A stretch of 64,000 bases of DNA from Chamaelirium japonicum (Eukaryota > Streptophyta > Magnoliopsida > Liliales > Melanthiaceae). A program made the translations under genes and the position numbers. The DNA lies in assembly GCA_947650365.1 (NCBI GenBank), contig OX393552.1:52645428-52709427 (forward strand), given 5' to 3'. Position 1 is the first letter of the stretch; each line of letters starts with the position of its first letter. Shown in pieces: positions 1 to 45,630 of this stretch. Under the pieces are notes generated by a model. The model was not told the DNA's origin, did no database searches, and saw only the letters and a list, made by a program, of their open reading frames with translations.

Positions 1-610
1 CATTTGGGAATGAGGTTTTGTGAAGAGATGGGCTTTAAGGTGGAAGCGTACAGTCACCCAGCGAATGTCCATTTGTACATGAATGCTGGAACATAGTCCA
101 TTACTTTATTTGGAGTGACGCTATGAAAGGATGATCACTTCCTTGTTTGAGAGTGTGATCTCTTCTTTGGCACCCACCATTATTCAGTCAATGGATGATG
201 GGCAGAGGCTTTCCTAGTGCGCCACCTATGAGCAATTAAGAACACGGGGCTGGCTGCTGATGTAGTTTAACATTTTATGGTCGATATTTGTCTGAATATT
301 GGTATTTGTGATGCTGTGACCAATGGATATTTGACTTGTATGCCTTGAAAGAATCGTGCAAGCGGTATTCTTTCTTTGCATTTACAGACACGAGAATTTA
401 CGTGCATGGACATGAGTGAACTTATGTATGTGACATGGATGGGGGTCCATTTTAAATATTTAATGCATTTCCAGATATTTTCAGAAGTAATGTTTAATAG
501 AAACAGACTCAAAACAGTTCTAGGTTCATTAATGTTTGATTACTATTCTCTATTTTATAGTTGCTTTCAATCATGCTCCAATAAACATATATTAATATTT
601 TTTAATTCAG
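1..610 (+). other. Upstream CAMTA intron or flank, with a short open stretch at the left edge
   Basis: The sequence up to the acceptor AG at 609-610 should be intron of the CAMTA gene, because the exon beginning at 611 enters in the middle of a codon. Positions 1-96 are open in frame 1 and end in TAG; the reading (HLGMRFCEEMGF..., then ...VHLYMNAGT) looks protein-like, but I do not recognise the family. It may be the end of an unrelated exon or gene fragment. Nothing else is visible in 97-610. Confidence 0.3.
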
Positions 611-2390
611 GGAGAAAATGGTTGCTGCTCTTTTATCAGCTGGAGCAAATCCAAGTTTGGTCACTGATCCTACTGCAGAGTGGCCTGGAGGATGCACTGC
701 CGCTGACCTGGCATCAAGAGGAGGGTATGAAGGCTTAGCTGCATATCTTGCAGAAAAGGGGTTAGCTGCACATTTTCATGCAATGTCGCTGTCAGGAAAC
801 ATAACTGCCCCTCCACCGTCCAAGTCAACGAACCAAGGGAACTTAGAAAATGTATACTCTGCAAACCTGAGTGAGCAAGATGTCTGTTTGAAAGAATCAT
901 TAGCAGCTTACCGAAACGCTGCTGATGCCGCTGATCGTATACAAGCCGCGTTCAGGGAACGCTCATTAAAGCTACAGACAAAAGCAGTCCAGTTGGCCAA
1001 GCCTGAGATGGAAGCAGCAGGCATAGTTGCTGCCTTGAAGATTCAGCATGCCTTCCGTAACTACAATAGGCGAAAGGTGATTAGAGCTGCTGCACGGATC
1101 CAAAACTATTTCCGTACCTGGCAGACCCGGAAGAATTATCTCTACGTGCGCAGACAAGCCATAAAAATCCAAGTAAGCCTCAGGATCAAATTTTCCTCTT
1201 TCCAATTTTATCTTTTGAATCAGGGAAACTTCGAGGCTTTCCCTATCCACCAACTGGCCTTCTAGGTTTCTTGACAGGTGCCTCTCTTGCCATGTTGCCT
1301 TTTGATTAGGCTTTCGGCGCCAAGTTTGAGGGTTAATGTTAGGTTGACAGCCGGTTGGAAAAATATTGTCAACCGTTTTGTGCTCCATAGTCGACCTCAT
1401 ATTGATGGGGTAAGACTAGAAAGCATGATGATGATTATGATTATCTGGAATTAGTAAACAGGTTATGATGAAGAATTCTTGCTTTTCGAACTAGCAGTTG
1501 ATTATGTCACCAAAATCGTTCAGAATGACACCCTTGTATCCGTTCTAACTGATTCGACTGTATGATTATCATCATTTTACATTTTTACCTGATCTGGCAG
1601 CACGATGCCTAGTTTGTTTCAGGGTATTTTTGCATACACCTCCTGACAAATATTAATATTACATAAAGCACCCCCTCTTTGTAAGTTTTATTAATAGCCC
1701 CCTAACATATTCTGATATTTAGTCAAAAAAATCCATGGGGGGGTATGTAATATCATATGAGAGGTTTTATGTAGCCATGCGGGATTTTTTACTGCCATAA
1801 CCATAACCATCAAGCCATGTCCCATACTCCCATCTACTTGGGGTCGGCTTTATGAATCCTTCTTTGTCATTCATTTATATTTAGGACTATATGTGTCGTC
1901 ACAATATTGTATGGGGTTATTTACTAAATGTCATAATATAATAGGGGGTTATTAATAAATCTTAAAAAGAGGGTGGTTTATGTAATATCAATGCGTCAGG
2001 GAGATGTATGTAAAAATCCCTTGTTTTAAATCATCTGATGCAGTTATGATGTGTGTTCAGTCTGTGTTCCGAGGCCACCAAGTCAGGAAGCAGTACCGGA
2101 AAATCACATGGTCAGTCGGGGTGCTCGAGAAAGCGATACTACGTTGGCGGTTGAAGAGGAAAGGGTTACGTGGCATCCAGGTGGCGGAAGTGATGAGGGT
2201 GGATACGGAGCAAGAGAACTCTGTGGAGGAAGATTTCTATAGGGTCAGCCGGGTGCAAGCCGAAGACCGGGTTAAAAGATCGGTGATACGGGTCCAGGCC
2301 ATGTTTCGTTCGTATCGAGCACAGCAGGAGTACCGAAGAATGAAGCTAGCCCATGATCAGGCAAAGGTAGTGAGTTTAAAGGATGCTTAG
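611..2390 (+). CDS. CAMTA: CAMTA calmodulin-binding transcription activator, C-terminal part (last two exons)
   Basis: Exon A is 611-1172, entering with one base of a split codon; exon B is 2061-2390, ending TAG; the 888-bp intron is GT-AG. About 296 residues are visible. Exon A gives the end of the ankyrin region (EKMVAALLSAGANPS) and then IQ motifs (RIQAAFRER, KIQHAFRNYNRRK, RIQNYFRTWQTRK). The next IQ motif is split exactly at the junction (AIKIQ / SVFRGHQVRKQYRK). It is followed by the basic amphipathic calmodulin-binding stretch (WSVGVLEKAILRWRLKRKG) and a further IQ-like segment (IRVQAMFRSYRAQQEYRR). In this family the CG-1 DNA-binding and TIG domains precede these parts and should lie left of the window. 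The proteins are Ca2+/calmodulin-responsive nuclear transcription factors. The sequence resembles the CAMTA5/6 branch, but that is recall, not an alignment. Confidence 0.93.
1621..2022. mobile_element. Mutator-like MITE with long terminal inverted repeats, inside the CAMTA intron
   Basis: The left end (from AGGGTATTTTTGCATAC at 1621) and the reverse complement of the right end (CAAGGGATTTTTACATAC, ending about 2022) match for roughly 90 bp, with shared blocks such as ATATTACATAAA and TTATTAATA. The middle, about 1796-1870, carries the motif CTTGGGGTCGGCTTTATG, which I recall as recurrent in plant repeats. The flanks show only a weak imperfect 9-bp duplication. Long inverted ends without coding capacity fit a Mutator-like MITE. 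Confidence 0.6.
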
Positions 2391-3181
2391 TAAATGACTT
2401 CTCGGTCGAGAACCTCAACTAAGTCCACCCACTACCCGACTCAGATATTTGAGGAGGGTTTTTTTTTCACTTCGCCTGCACTCCATTCTAACAAACTATG
2501 GTTCTTTTTGACAAAAATAATGCCCTCACCTCCTTTTTTCTACACTTTTGAGCCAACGGGTGCTGGTTTTTACCAGCTGCTTACTGCAACACTAGAAGGG
2601 CCAGTAGAATGATAGCATTTGTATTGCTATGATCTGACCCTTCTTATTTTTTTGATGGTACAGTTGGAATACAACGAGCTTATGGGTCCCAGTCAATGCT
2701 GATAGGTGTTGATTTCACGACTGCCGCCAATCTGAGTAGTTGTGTGCTTGATTCATATGGATCGACTAGTTAGGGTTTCTGGTGGTTGCGTATTTCAGCT
2801 TAGGGTTTATGGACATTGTATTCTGTACTAAGGTTACGGTGCTGGCCCGGTGGAAAATGCGTGAAGGCTGGTGGGCTAGCCGGTTGTAAAGAGAGGGGGT
2901 TGTATATATGTGTTCTGATGTGCCATGGCGGCCGGAGGGCCCCACACTGCTCTCCTGTAAATATTTCTATATTAGTCCTAGCACCTAAAGGTAAAGACCA
3001 AGTTTGGTGGTCTTGAAATTTTCTAGTTGGGGTACATGTTGGCAGGACCATTGGTAGCACATTATTATGTAGTGTTTGTATCTGTTGAGGGTAAGATGAA
3101 GTGAAGTAAAGTACTTTTTTCGTCGTACTTCCCCGTTTGAACCCCAAAGATTGGTACTGTACGTAGCTTCGCCTCATTTTA
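2391..3181 (+). other. 3' UTR and downstream flank of CAMTA
   Basis: This is the probable CAMTA 3' UTR and spacer. I see no further exon and no clear polyadenylation signal, and the short open frames have no protein-like composition. Confidence 0.4.
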
Positions 3182-3668
3182 GGGTTTGTTTGGTTGGGAG
3201 GAGTGGCAATTACATGTACAATACAACTCATGTATTTGAAAAAGCATGAGTCACCATTCATGCGCTTTGAAATGTATGAGTTGTAACTACCATGTAGGTG
3301 CAACTCATTGTACGATTATTTTTTTAATTGGTTGTGGGAGACGGTGGGGTGGTGGCGGCCGGTAGTGGTGGTCAATAGGGGGTAGTGGCCGGTGGGCAGC
3401 GGATGGTGGTCGATGGGCATGGTGGTGGAGGCAGGTGGTGGTCCGTGGTGATTGGCAGCAAGTGGTGGTCGACGGGCAGTGGTGGCTGCAGACCAACAAG
3501 CGGTGATCAGTGGCAACTGGTCGCCGGCAGGGCAGTGGACTCTGGCCGATCAGTGGTGGTCGGCTATCGCAGGTGGTGGTGGCTGGTGGTGGGTGAAGGA
3601 TGCAACTGCTTGAGTTTATACACAGCAAAATGGCATGAGTTGCAACTCCCTCCCAACCAAACAAGCCA
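3182..3668. mobile_element. PIF/Harbinger (Tourist-like) MITE, 487 bp
   Basis: The left terminus GGGTTTGTTTGGTTGGGAGG mirrors the right terminus, whose reverse complement is TGGCTTGTTTGGTTGGGAGG. The similarity continues inward (AGTTGCAACTCATG-like on both sides). A 3-bp target duplication TTA flanks it (3179-3181 and 3669-3671), as expected for PIF/Harbinger elements. The interior (about 3340-3600) is a GGTGGTC-rich degenerate repeat that creates artefactual open frames on both strands. Confidence 0.78.
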
Positions 3669-3689
3669 TTAGCTCTGGACCAAAATTTT

Positions 3690-3935
3690 CCTTCAAAAAT
3701 CTGAAGTAAAGCTCTGAGATTTAAAGCAAAAATGCAGAGGAGGACCATTGTCAGTAGAGACAGGAACACAAAGAGCAGCAGAAAATCCCGCATCGCGTTT
3801 CGTCGCCCTGGAGAGCTCTTTTGCCTCGCAGGCAAACCAATCAGCAGCCATGTTGCCTTCAAGGTGGATGTGGTGCAGTCGATGACAAGGAATCGAATGC
3901 AACATAGAGACGATGTCCGAGCACAAATAATGAGA
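3690..3935 (-). pseudogene. LINE-type RNase H domain remnant
   Basis: On the minus strand the frame reads SDIVSMLHSIPCHRLHHI followed by HLEGNMAADWFACEAKEL. This matches the C-terminal RNase H (RVT_3) signature of plant non-LTR elements and their domesticated relatives (spacing of the H-EGN-AADWLA motif). There is no start, and the frame shifts on both sides. It is a short decayed fragment, not an active gene. Confidence 0.6.
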
Positions 3936-4383
3936 ACCCGCACCTGTAGATGCCTAATGGATCACGCAAGCTGAGTCGCCTTCCATCAGGGGCGGAACTA
4001 GGTCCGCCACTGCCTTCCATCCATCACGCCATCGGATGTCGTAAACCTCACTTCACTTTGCAAATAAGCATTTCTCAAAAAAAAAAAAAAAACCTTTACA
4101 AATAAGTAAAGTAAAGTAAATGTGAAATAAAATGAAGTTCTACTTCTAAATTCGAAAACCTGTTCCCCAAAATACTTGCTTTGAATCATCTCGGGTCCTC
4201 GAAAAACAAGAAACAGATAACCTTTTTTCATTTGAAAGCCTCTTTTAGGAGTCAGTCATGGTGCTTGTAATTCCAGTTAGAAGCAAGTTGTGAATAAAAC
4301 AAAAATAAAAATAAAAATTAGATTGATTTTGATGAAAAAATAATAATGTGGTTAATAAAACAATGAATGTAGTAGTTTAGTTT

Positions 4384-4572
4384 TTTTTATTTCCCAAACC
4401 TTTCGAGCAATGGATCCACTTTGGGCTCGGACTAATTCTTCCGAGAATGTGCACCGACCCAATCAGTTTACCTACGCACTCCTAGGTAAGTCGGGAGGGG
4501 GGGGGGGGGAATTGAACCCACAACCTCCTCACCAAAGCATTAGTTGCTTACCAACTCCCCTATCCCCTGGTG
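4384..4572 (-). mobile_element. tRNA-derived SINE, minus strand
   Basis: On the minus strand a tRNA-like head is readable: an A-box-like GGGGAGTTGGTAAGC followed about 35 bp later by a B-box GTGGGTTCAATTCC. A tail containing ATTAGTCCGAGCCCAAAG and TTGCTCGAAAGG follows, ending in a T/A-rich stretch. The same tail sequence occurs on the plus strand near 61277-61316, which supports a dispersed family. The poly-G run at 4496-4510 lies just after the B box. Confidence 0.55.
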
Positions 4573-5097
4573 GGTATTTAGTTTGAAATTTTGAAGATAG
4601 TGAAGACGGGTGAATGGACAAATTCTATTTTGATCTTCGTTATTTTGAATATAAAAAATTCAGAGTTATAATTGTCAAAAAGGATTTAGTTATGGCATTT
4701 CATATTTGCCTGCTTGATTGTAAAATGATGGAGAATTAAAAAAAAATACATTTCTGACTTGATGAGAGAGAAAAAGAGAAGTGTTGATAGAGTGGGGAGG
4801 GGAAGTTACTAAATTGTGGCTGCTTAGAATGGTGTTAATTAATTTTAAAAAGATAATATATATTAAAAATATATATAGATAATCACGTGCTCATCATCGT
4901 CGTGCTCATCCTCGAATCTCAAGCAGCATCTTGAAAGCTTCTGCAAGCGTAGGGGATTTGTGTCACGAATCGATTCTCCGACATTATTAGGGGGGGGGGG
5001 GGGGGTCGAGCCTAGCCTGTGAATCCTAATTGCCATGTTCAATGATCAGGTCAGCCAGCTGAAGTGGTTGGCTAAGGGCCTCCTCACTAATCAAAAC
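4573..5097. other. AT-rich spacer
   Basis: No gene is visible. It contains A/T-rich low-complexity sequence and a poly-G run at about 4989-5006. Confidence 0.4.
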
Positions 5098-5400
5098 TCA
5101 CAAGGGGCTAAGGACTAGAAGGAATATGTATGACTTAACCAAGGGGTTTCCTATAAAATCAGATGAGCATCCAAGCCACATGATCATCCTGATCTGAGGT
5201 CTCAAAAGGGAGCATCGTGTTGAGATAGCTCTGAATGCCCAAGAACATTGAGACGGATTCGGCCACCCCAAGACTTTGACAGCTGGAATATTGTATTTTC
5301 TTTTGAAAACAATTATCCAAATGGATTGATGATTATTAAACAATTCAAAAGCCTTTTTGATCAAGAAGTTAATGAACTCAAGTTGTTGGATGCCCCAGAG
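5098..5400 (-). pseudogene. LINE reverse-transcriptase C-terminal (zf-RVT-like) remnant
   Basis: The minus-strand frame (KKAFELFNNHQSIWIIVFKR, then WPNPSQCSWAFRAISTRC and SLLRPQIRMIMWLG) follows the pattern found between the RT domain and the zinc-binding tail of plant L1-type ORF2 (an ...SLW...K.KY...S..WR.I... pattern). It is only about 88 residues long and flanked by stops. It is a relic. Confidence 0.45.
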
Positions 5401-5689
5401 GTGATGTAACTTTGCTCCGATTTATCAAATAAAGTCCTCTTCGATCCGTGCAAGTTGTCAACAAAAATTGTCTGAAATGTTTTCAAGAGAATGAAGAATT
5501 AAAACATACATGAACCCAACCATGAGTGAGGAGGAAGACGTCAGGAATTGGCTTGCAAAAGACTACCCGATGGCAGACTATTTGGGAAATTCGCTCAAAC
5601 CAATTTCAAGCTCGCTCGGGGTGAATCAAGTGTTGACTGGCAAAACTCAAAGCAAATTCGTCTGAGTGAACAAAATATTCTCCCGGGTG

Positions 5690-5968
5690 AATCGGGGACG
5701 ATGGTAGTGCCAGGGCGTGTGGGATTGAATCCCATACCAGTTTGGAAAGCCCATGTTTATCTCCTTATACCTGGATGAAGACCGAGCTAGTTTATGCCAT
5801 ACAAGGACTCCTATTGTTATACGAATCCTTATCTATTGGAGACCGTGGGATCACATTATATAGGGAGGCGTATGGCAAAGGGGATCTAAGCTGAACGTTG
5901 ATATTGTCTACAAGAGGGCATGACATATAGAGAAGCAAGAAGAACCCAGTCTAGGATTTCTTGTGGCC

Positions 5969-6027
<59 letters not shown>

Positions 6028-6440
6028 AAGAAAGAAGATATAGGAAGAAGAAGAAGAAGAGAGGACATAGGTTTATCTCCGAATGTCTCATTGGTGTTCT
6101 CCAGTTCATCTCCGGGTTCCTCGATGCATTTATATCGAATTCTTCTTCGACGACTACTTTCGTTTCTAAGGATCCTTCGATATTCTTCTGTATCTTTTAT
6201 GTCGCGTTGATCTCTATTATGTGTTTTTGTGTGATATTCTGAAAGGGGAAACACGAGAGAAGGCTGTGAGATTCTGACGATCGAATCACTGCTTGATTGT
6301 AATGTCTTAATGAGTGATAATCCATATCCTTGATTGCTAGTAGTTTTGTTGTTTGTACTATTGTGTGGGTGCATCGAATTCTCTATGTGTTTGTGCGTGA
6401 TCTTCGCATGGCTCAAATCTTCGATCCTTTGAGAACCATC
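5690..6440 (+). mobile_element. Possible solo-LTR-like sequence with TATA box
   Basis: Before a (GA)n tract the sequence has a TATA-like element in an LTR-like setting (ATTATATAGGGAGGCG, about 5854-5869). After it comes a T-rich leader-like segment. I could not find termini, a second copy or a target duplication in the window, so this remains a suspicion. Confidence 0.25.
5973..6024. repeat. (GA)n microsatellite
   Basis: About 26 uninterrupted GA dinucleotides, followed by a GAAGAA-rich stretch to about 6060. The repeat creates spurious ER-repeat and LS-repeat open frames on the two strands. Confidence 0.95.
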
Positions 6441-8295
6441 CTCACACTTTCACATAATGCCAATTGACCAACATGACACTGTCAGTCTTGAGTAGTGTAA
6501 TGACCTCCAAACAAAAGTTGATATCGAACCATTCAACTTCTTGCTTATAGCATTGAACATCTCTAAAAAGTTGTTTTTATGAAGTCTTTTTTAGCATATG
6601 ATTGGAGCCTCTAAGTACTTGGAAACACCCACCCTCTCTAAGGTGGTCAGGATTGAGATCCCAACAAGGATCAATGAGGTTTGACTTGGATCGTAGGATT
6701 GTAAGATTCTAATAGCTATAAATTATAATGTAGATACATATCAAGAAATCTTAAACATTTATTAAAAAACACGATAAGAACTAAAAAATATAAATAATTT
6801 GACTAATATGAGAAATGTAATTCAAAAAGATTGAACATTTGTTTACACGTGTAATCTGTAAGTTGCAAATGTTGAAAAAGATAAATGTTTGAATCTTTGC
6901 ATCTCTAATATCCATTTATAATAAGTTTCAAAACTAGGAAACACCAAACTTATCTAAACACTAATTTAACAAAGATAAAAAGATTAATGTTTGAATCTTT
7001 GCATCTCTATTATTCACTTATAATAAGTTCTGAAATGAGAAAAAAACAAACTAAACAAAATATGATTTTAATAGCACAATCTACATTGTTCTTACCCATT
7101 CAAAAATGTTATATTTAACATAAATAACAAATCATTTCCATAGTCAGAAGTAATGTTCAATGAGAAAGAACAAGAAAAATGGGAATACAAAAACATTGTC
7201 ATTAATAAACATCACCATCAAAGTCAATGGTATCATCCTTAAATCCGCCATCAACATTGTTATGGTAACCTCAATATTAACTAAGGCCATTGAAATATTT
7301 AAGAGCATGTCAAGATCATCTCACTAGCTTCATGAATATGCTCAATGTCAGTATCTTGTATCCTAGCATCTTCAGCACCTAAAGTGTAAAAAATTATTGT
7401 ATTAGATAAGTACATAAATAAATAAATCTTAAAAATTAAGCTTTAAAATTGACTCTTCTACTTTCTCCCCCTCATCTTTCATCCGCATCATGTCGAACTT
7501 CCTTTAGAGTTTACTTAGGATTGTGGGAGTCTATCTAGAATTGTGATAGACTATTCACATATTATTGATTTGAGAGTCAATAATGGGAGTTGGATTGATT
7601 TGTGATCTTATGAACCGAGAATCGTAAGATCATAAGATGTGGCAAACAATCAGCGATCACCACCTACAACTATCATATCTAGTGTGACAAGAAAAAGTGA
7701 TCATTATCGGGTATTGACGCCCACTTACATAACCGTTTTAGCTGATGTGTTGCCATTGGCCAACGTTCTAGCTTAATTTGTACGCGACTAGTATAACTGA
7801 ATCACCCCTTAGCAATTTTTATCCTCGGACGTTGAGGCTTCGAGGAATGAGGATATTGATGTGCACAGAGGCATTGCTAACCTTCCAACATTGCCACTCA
7901 GAGTATTTAAGCAGGGGCCATGCACGCTTATGCGTCTTAGAAACTCTATTTTCGGACATTGAGGCTCTAAAAACACTACCTCAAATATTTTCGTACTGCG
8001 TTATAGGGGAAGAGAGATTCTCATATATCCTCGGACAACCGGGGAATACCTCATACCTCTGTTCAAGGGTTAGGATGATGCCATGTGTACTTTTATATGC
8101 CGCACCCGGCGTCAAAGCCGGTTGCAAAATATCGAACACACACCCATGGGAAGCCTGGACCGGTTGGATTTTATATGCTATGGGCCGGTCCGGCTCGAAT
8201 AATCAAACTAGGCCGTAGACCCTCTCAGTCTCCGACCCACTTGAAAAGATGCAAATGGGCGGGAAAATAATCCATCTACATTTTTTTTCTACAAG

Positions 8296-8300
<5 letters not shown>
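6441..8300. other. AT-rich intergenic region upstream of TIO
   Basis: No coding gene is supported. About 6880-7045 holds an imperfect tandem duplication with a period near 102 bp (shared core GTTTGAATCTTTGCATCTCT). The 146-codon open frame at 7778-8218 has no recognisable features and contains repeated TCGGAC-TTGAGGCT phrases typical of repeat DNA. Confidence 0.4.

Positions 8301-8301
<1 letters not shown>

Positions 8302-8342
<41 letters not shown>
8302..8342. repeat. (AG)n microsatellite in the TIO promoter or leader
   Basis: About 20 AG dinucleotides lie 467 bp upstream of the TIO start codon. A CT/CG-rich sequence (8343-8560) that looks like a plant 5' leader follows. Confidence 0.9.
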
Positions 8343-8343
<1 letters not shown>

Positions 8344-8808
8344 GATATCCTGAAATCCTCGCCTCCCACCTCGCGCCTCGTATCGTCGATCCCTCCCTCT
8401 CATCGGCGCCGCCCCCGGTCTCTCGATGCGTCCCATCCGCCCCTTTATCGGTGGCCGCGATTGAATCTGGAAAGCCCCCCTCCCTCTTGGCCATCATCCT
8501 CGCCATCCCCATCGGAGGATCCATCTCTCCCGAGCCGTCGCGGGCGGCGATCTGCCCCGGTTTCTGCATGTTTGGGATGAGATCTCAACTGGGTTTCTCG
8601 TAGCTCTGCGAATCTTTTCTGTTTTTCTGGAATTCGTGGCTTGAAGGGTTCGATTTGGGCGCTTATTCAATCTGTGTACTTTTTTTAAAAAATTTTTCCT
8701 TCCCCATAATAATCGATAATTTCCACTTTATCTGGTGAAAATCTCTTTCTCCAATGCTGTTTCAGAAGACGATCGGTGTGCTGACGCCGCAGAGTTTCGA
8801 TAGCAGCG
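8343..8808 (+). promoter_or_regulatory. Probable TIO 5' leader, perhaps with a 5' UTR intron
   Basis: C/T-rich GC-rich sequence changes near 8580-8760 to T-rich sequence ending in a consensus acceptor (GCTGTTTCAG, to 8765). That is consistent with an intron inside the 5' UTR. A TATA-like TTTTATATGC occurs at 8170-8179. The transcription start cannot be fixed from sequence alone. Confidence 0.35.
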
Positions 8809-43043
<34,235 letters not shown>

Positions 43044-44096
43044 TCACCGGCTTTCGAGATTGATTTTGTGTCCTGGTGTGCCTGTATATTTATATGGGAT
43101 ATTAGCACGATACTTGGATAATTTTTTCATGCCTTTCTGGGTTCCCTTGAGATGGGTTAATTGGTGATTAATCCTTGACGGAACAAACTGTGTATGCCCA
43201 GGCAATCTAGAAATTACGATTAACGTCAGGTCTTTGATTTTTTTCAGAAACCAAAATTGCTCTCTAGCCTCTTCCATCTTTCTCGAGCATGAGCAGTAGG
43301 GTAGCTGAGGTGGGCAAGATCAACAGAGGTTACGGCAGGGCAGTCGCGAGTTGCTGCTGCTTAGGGTAGCGGCAGCGAACATGAGGCCTGCGGCAAGTAT
43401 TAGGATTCGATTTGGATTAGGTTTAGGATCGATTCGGTCTAGGGTTCATCCCATGGTCTATAGATTTTAGGTTTAGGTTCAGTTTGGCGATGGGAAGCAG
43501 CTATGGCAAGGCGGTCGCGGGTTGCAGTTGCTTAGGGTGGCGACGGTGAACAGGGGAGATGAGAGGCTTGTGGCAAATCTTAGGATTTGATTTGGATTAG
43601 GTTTAGGATCAATTCGGTCTAGGGTTCATCCATTGGCATATAGATTTTAGGTTTAGGATCGATTCGGTCTAGGGTTCATCCCATGGCGTATATATTTTAG
43701 GTTTAGGTTCAGTTGGGAGATGGGAAGAAGCTCCGGCGACAGCGTACAGCGGAGGTAAGATCTGGAGAAGGAGGCTCGGTTAGAAGGATATGGTCACCGT
43801 ACATTACATTAAATGTTATCGATTCGTATACATGAAGGTTTGATGTGCAAGGCTAAGAATCAAGGTGGTGGCCGGCGCATTTGGTGCGAATGTTAGGGTT
43901 TGATGTGCAGTGCATATGGATAGTCATTGGTTTCAAGAAACCTTGGGTACAGAAGTCAGTGTGCCGATAGGGTTCACAAGGAGTAATGCTATTTGAACAA
44001 TCTCTATCGACAAAAACTTTGACAAAGCATACCCATGCCCTGGTGGTGGGGCCCAAGGCTTAGTGCATCTGCATCATACCAAGTGGGCTCTGGAAT
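43044..44096. other. TIO 3' UTR and spacer with a tandem repeat (43325-43735)
   Basis: After the stop there is 3' UTR. From about 43325 a unit of about 175 bp is repeated (GGTCGCGGGTTGC..., AGGCTTGTGGCAA..., GGATTAGGTTTAGGATC...), and an internal 59-bp unit (GATCGATTCGGTCTAGGG...TAGATTTTAGGTTTAG) occurs three times, to about 43710. No gene is supported. Confidence 0.6.
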
Positions 44097-44522
44097 TAGG
44101 GCAGGTAATTTTGGACCCGACACGGCGGACCCGACACGAAGTTAGCAGGTCGGGGTCGAGGTTAAACGGGTTCGGGTCGACACGATAAATCCGTTTAATA
44201 AATGGGTCGGGTCAGGATTTAGGGTCTGGACATGGTAGACCCGATAAGGCCAGTTTAAATGTCAACGGGTCATGTCGGGTCTACCCACAATCTAATACTG
44301 TAATATGTAGTACCAGTGAGTCTATGGGATTAGGTCGGGACGAGTCGGATTGGGTCAACTGAATTGATCCGAGTGTTAAACAGGTCTTATCAGATCTACC
44401 CGTTTATAAGCGGGTCGGATCCGGGTTTAGGATTTAGACACAATTATCTAAACGGGTCGGGTTCGGATCTAGGGGTTTTAGATAAATCCAATCCGACATA
44501 ACCCGACCCATTGCCACCCTTA
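44097..44522. mobile_element. hAT MITE, 426 bp (family B2)
   Basis: The ends TAGGGCAGGTAATTTTGG and, in reverse complement, TAAGGGTGGCAATGGGTC are degenerate inverted repeats. The flanking duplication TCTGGAAT / CCTGGAAT (44089-44096 and 44523-44530) has one mismatch. The interior is ACGGGTCGGGT-rich like the element at 26597. Confidence 0.7.
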
Positions 44523-44599
44523 CCTGGAATAGCATTACTCGTTTACAAAAAGCTATGATCTGATTTTCATCCTGTTTTGTGTCTTTCTCTTGTTTTGCG

Positions 44600-44790
44600 A
44601 GAAAAAATTTGACGACCGGTAACTACAATCGACCACCAACAGTTCACCACAGTCCACTTAGGGTAACGAGTAACTACGACCAGCTAGTAGCAGTGCGACA
44701 CATAGGGGTAAGGACCCTATTTGACGTATGTGGCGCACTCCTAGCTAGTCGTAGTTACCAGTAGTCAAAGCCGATCGTCAAATTTTTTCT
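44600..44790. mobile_element. Foldback MITE, 191 bp
   Basis: AGAAAAAATTTGACGACCGG at the left is mirrored by a right end whose reverse complement is AGAAAAAATTTGACGATCGG (18-19 of 20 bases). The symmetry continues inward (GGTAACTAC on both arms, a GTCGTAGTTAC family). No clear target duplication was seen. Confidence 0.65.
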
Positions 44791-45072
44791 ACATCTTTGC
44801 AGCGAAGCCTTTCAGTCTGTGGAGTTATTAAAAATCATAACATTAGTACCTCTGGCAAGGTTCGATTGTTTGGTCTATCTTGTACGGACTGACTAACTAA
44901 TGATATATGACCACTTGGTCCTTTCCAAAAAAATTAACAAAAAAAAAAAATTCAACTTCATAGACTCGGACATACATACATACATACGTACATGCATCAT
45001 GCATACATACCTACCAACTAGTGACACGTACCAAACCCCCCACGGCCCAACGGTCGCTAAATCCTTCCCACT

Positions 45073-45630
45073 TCAGAATAACCAGTGAGCCACCTTCCTC
45101 TCCATCCCCCTCTCCACGATGGTCCCAAGGCTGGGCTTCCACCCCTTGCTTGAATACTGCCTGCTCAGGAACTCCGGCCCCTCCAGCGACAATTCCGGCG
45201 GCCCATGCTTCTCCGCTCTGCAGGCCGACCCCTCACTCGCCATAACTCCGGCCGCCTCCCCCCTTTTTCTGGCCGCCCCAACCATGCACATAACCCGAAC
45301 CAGAGACTGCAGCGACCAGGGCCGCTCTGCCGATTGCGTAACCAGGATCCGACGGGCCTCGTCGACCGACGCCGCCGCAGCCTTCCCCCGTGCCATCGGG
45401 AGGATCAAGTAGACCTTGTCCGGCGCCACCGTGTTGTCGGCGGGCAGTGGGGTCAGCTTGGATCCGCCGGCGGAAGGCGGCGGGAGCTCGACCACGAAGT
45501 GCTGTGGGTGGTCGAGCATGAGCTCGGCCACATGGACCGGGCGGTCGAACGCATGGACGGTTCCGTCGGGGAGTACGATTCTCCCGGTGGGGCCACCACC
45601 CAATGTCCGGCATGAGAGGAAGTTCCCCAT
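45073..45630 (-). CDS. DUF4228/PADRE domain protein, 185 aa, intronless
   Basis: Minus-strand frame, GC-rich, single exon. The frame is open upstream to another ATG at 45702, but I choose the internal ATG at 45628-45630. It gives MGNFLSCRTLGGG, the typical MGN-x-x-S/C start of this family (predicted N-myristoylation and possible palmitoylation at Cys7). Next come GRIVLPDGTVHAFDRPVHVAELM and DHPQHFVVE, the conserved N-terminal PADRE block, then LPADNTVAPDKVYLILPM. A low-complexity middle leads to the C-terminal WKPSLGTIVER motif. PADRE genes are often induced by fungal pathogens; the biochemical role is unknown. Start choice confidence is about 0.7. Confidence 0.85.
   Translation of the reverse strand: MGNFLSCRTLGGGPTGRIVLPDGTVHAFDRPVHVAELMLDHPQHFVVELPPPSAGGSKLTPLPADNTVAPDKVYLILPMARGKAAAASVDEARRILVTQSAERPWSLQSLVRVMCMVGAARKRGEAAGVMASEGSACRAEKHGPPELSLEGPEFLSRQYSSKGWKPSLGTIVERGMERKVAHWLF

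Noticed and set aside
5886..6416. 176-codon minus-strand frame with an SLSLSL run
   Set aside because: Generated by the (GA)n microsatellite and its flanks; the same applies to the frames over the other GA/CT tracts.
7778..8218. 146-codon plus-strand frame upstream of TIO
   Set aside because: No recognisable motif, internal repeated phrases, no plausible plant promoter context.
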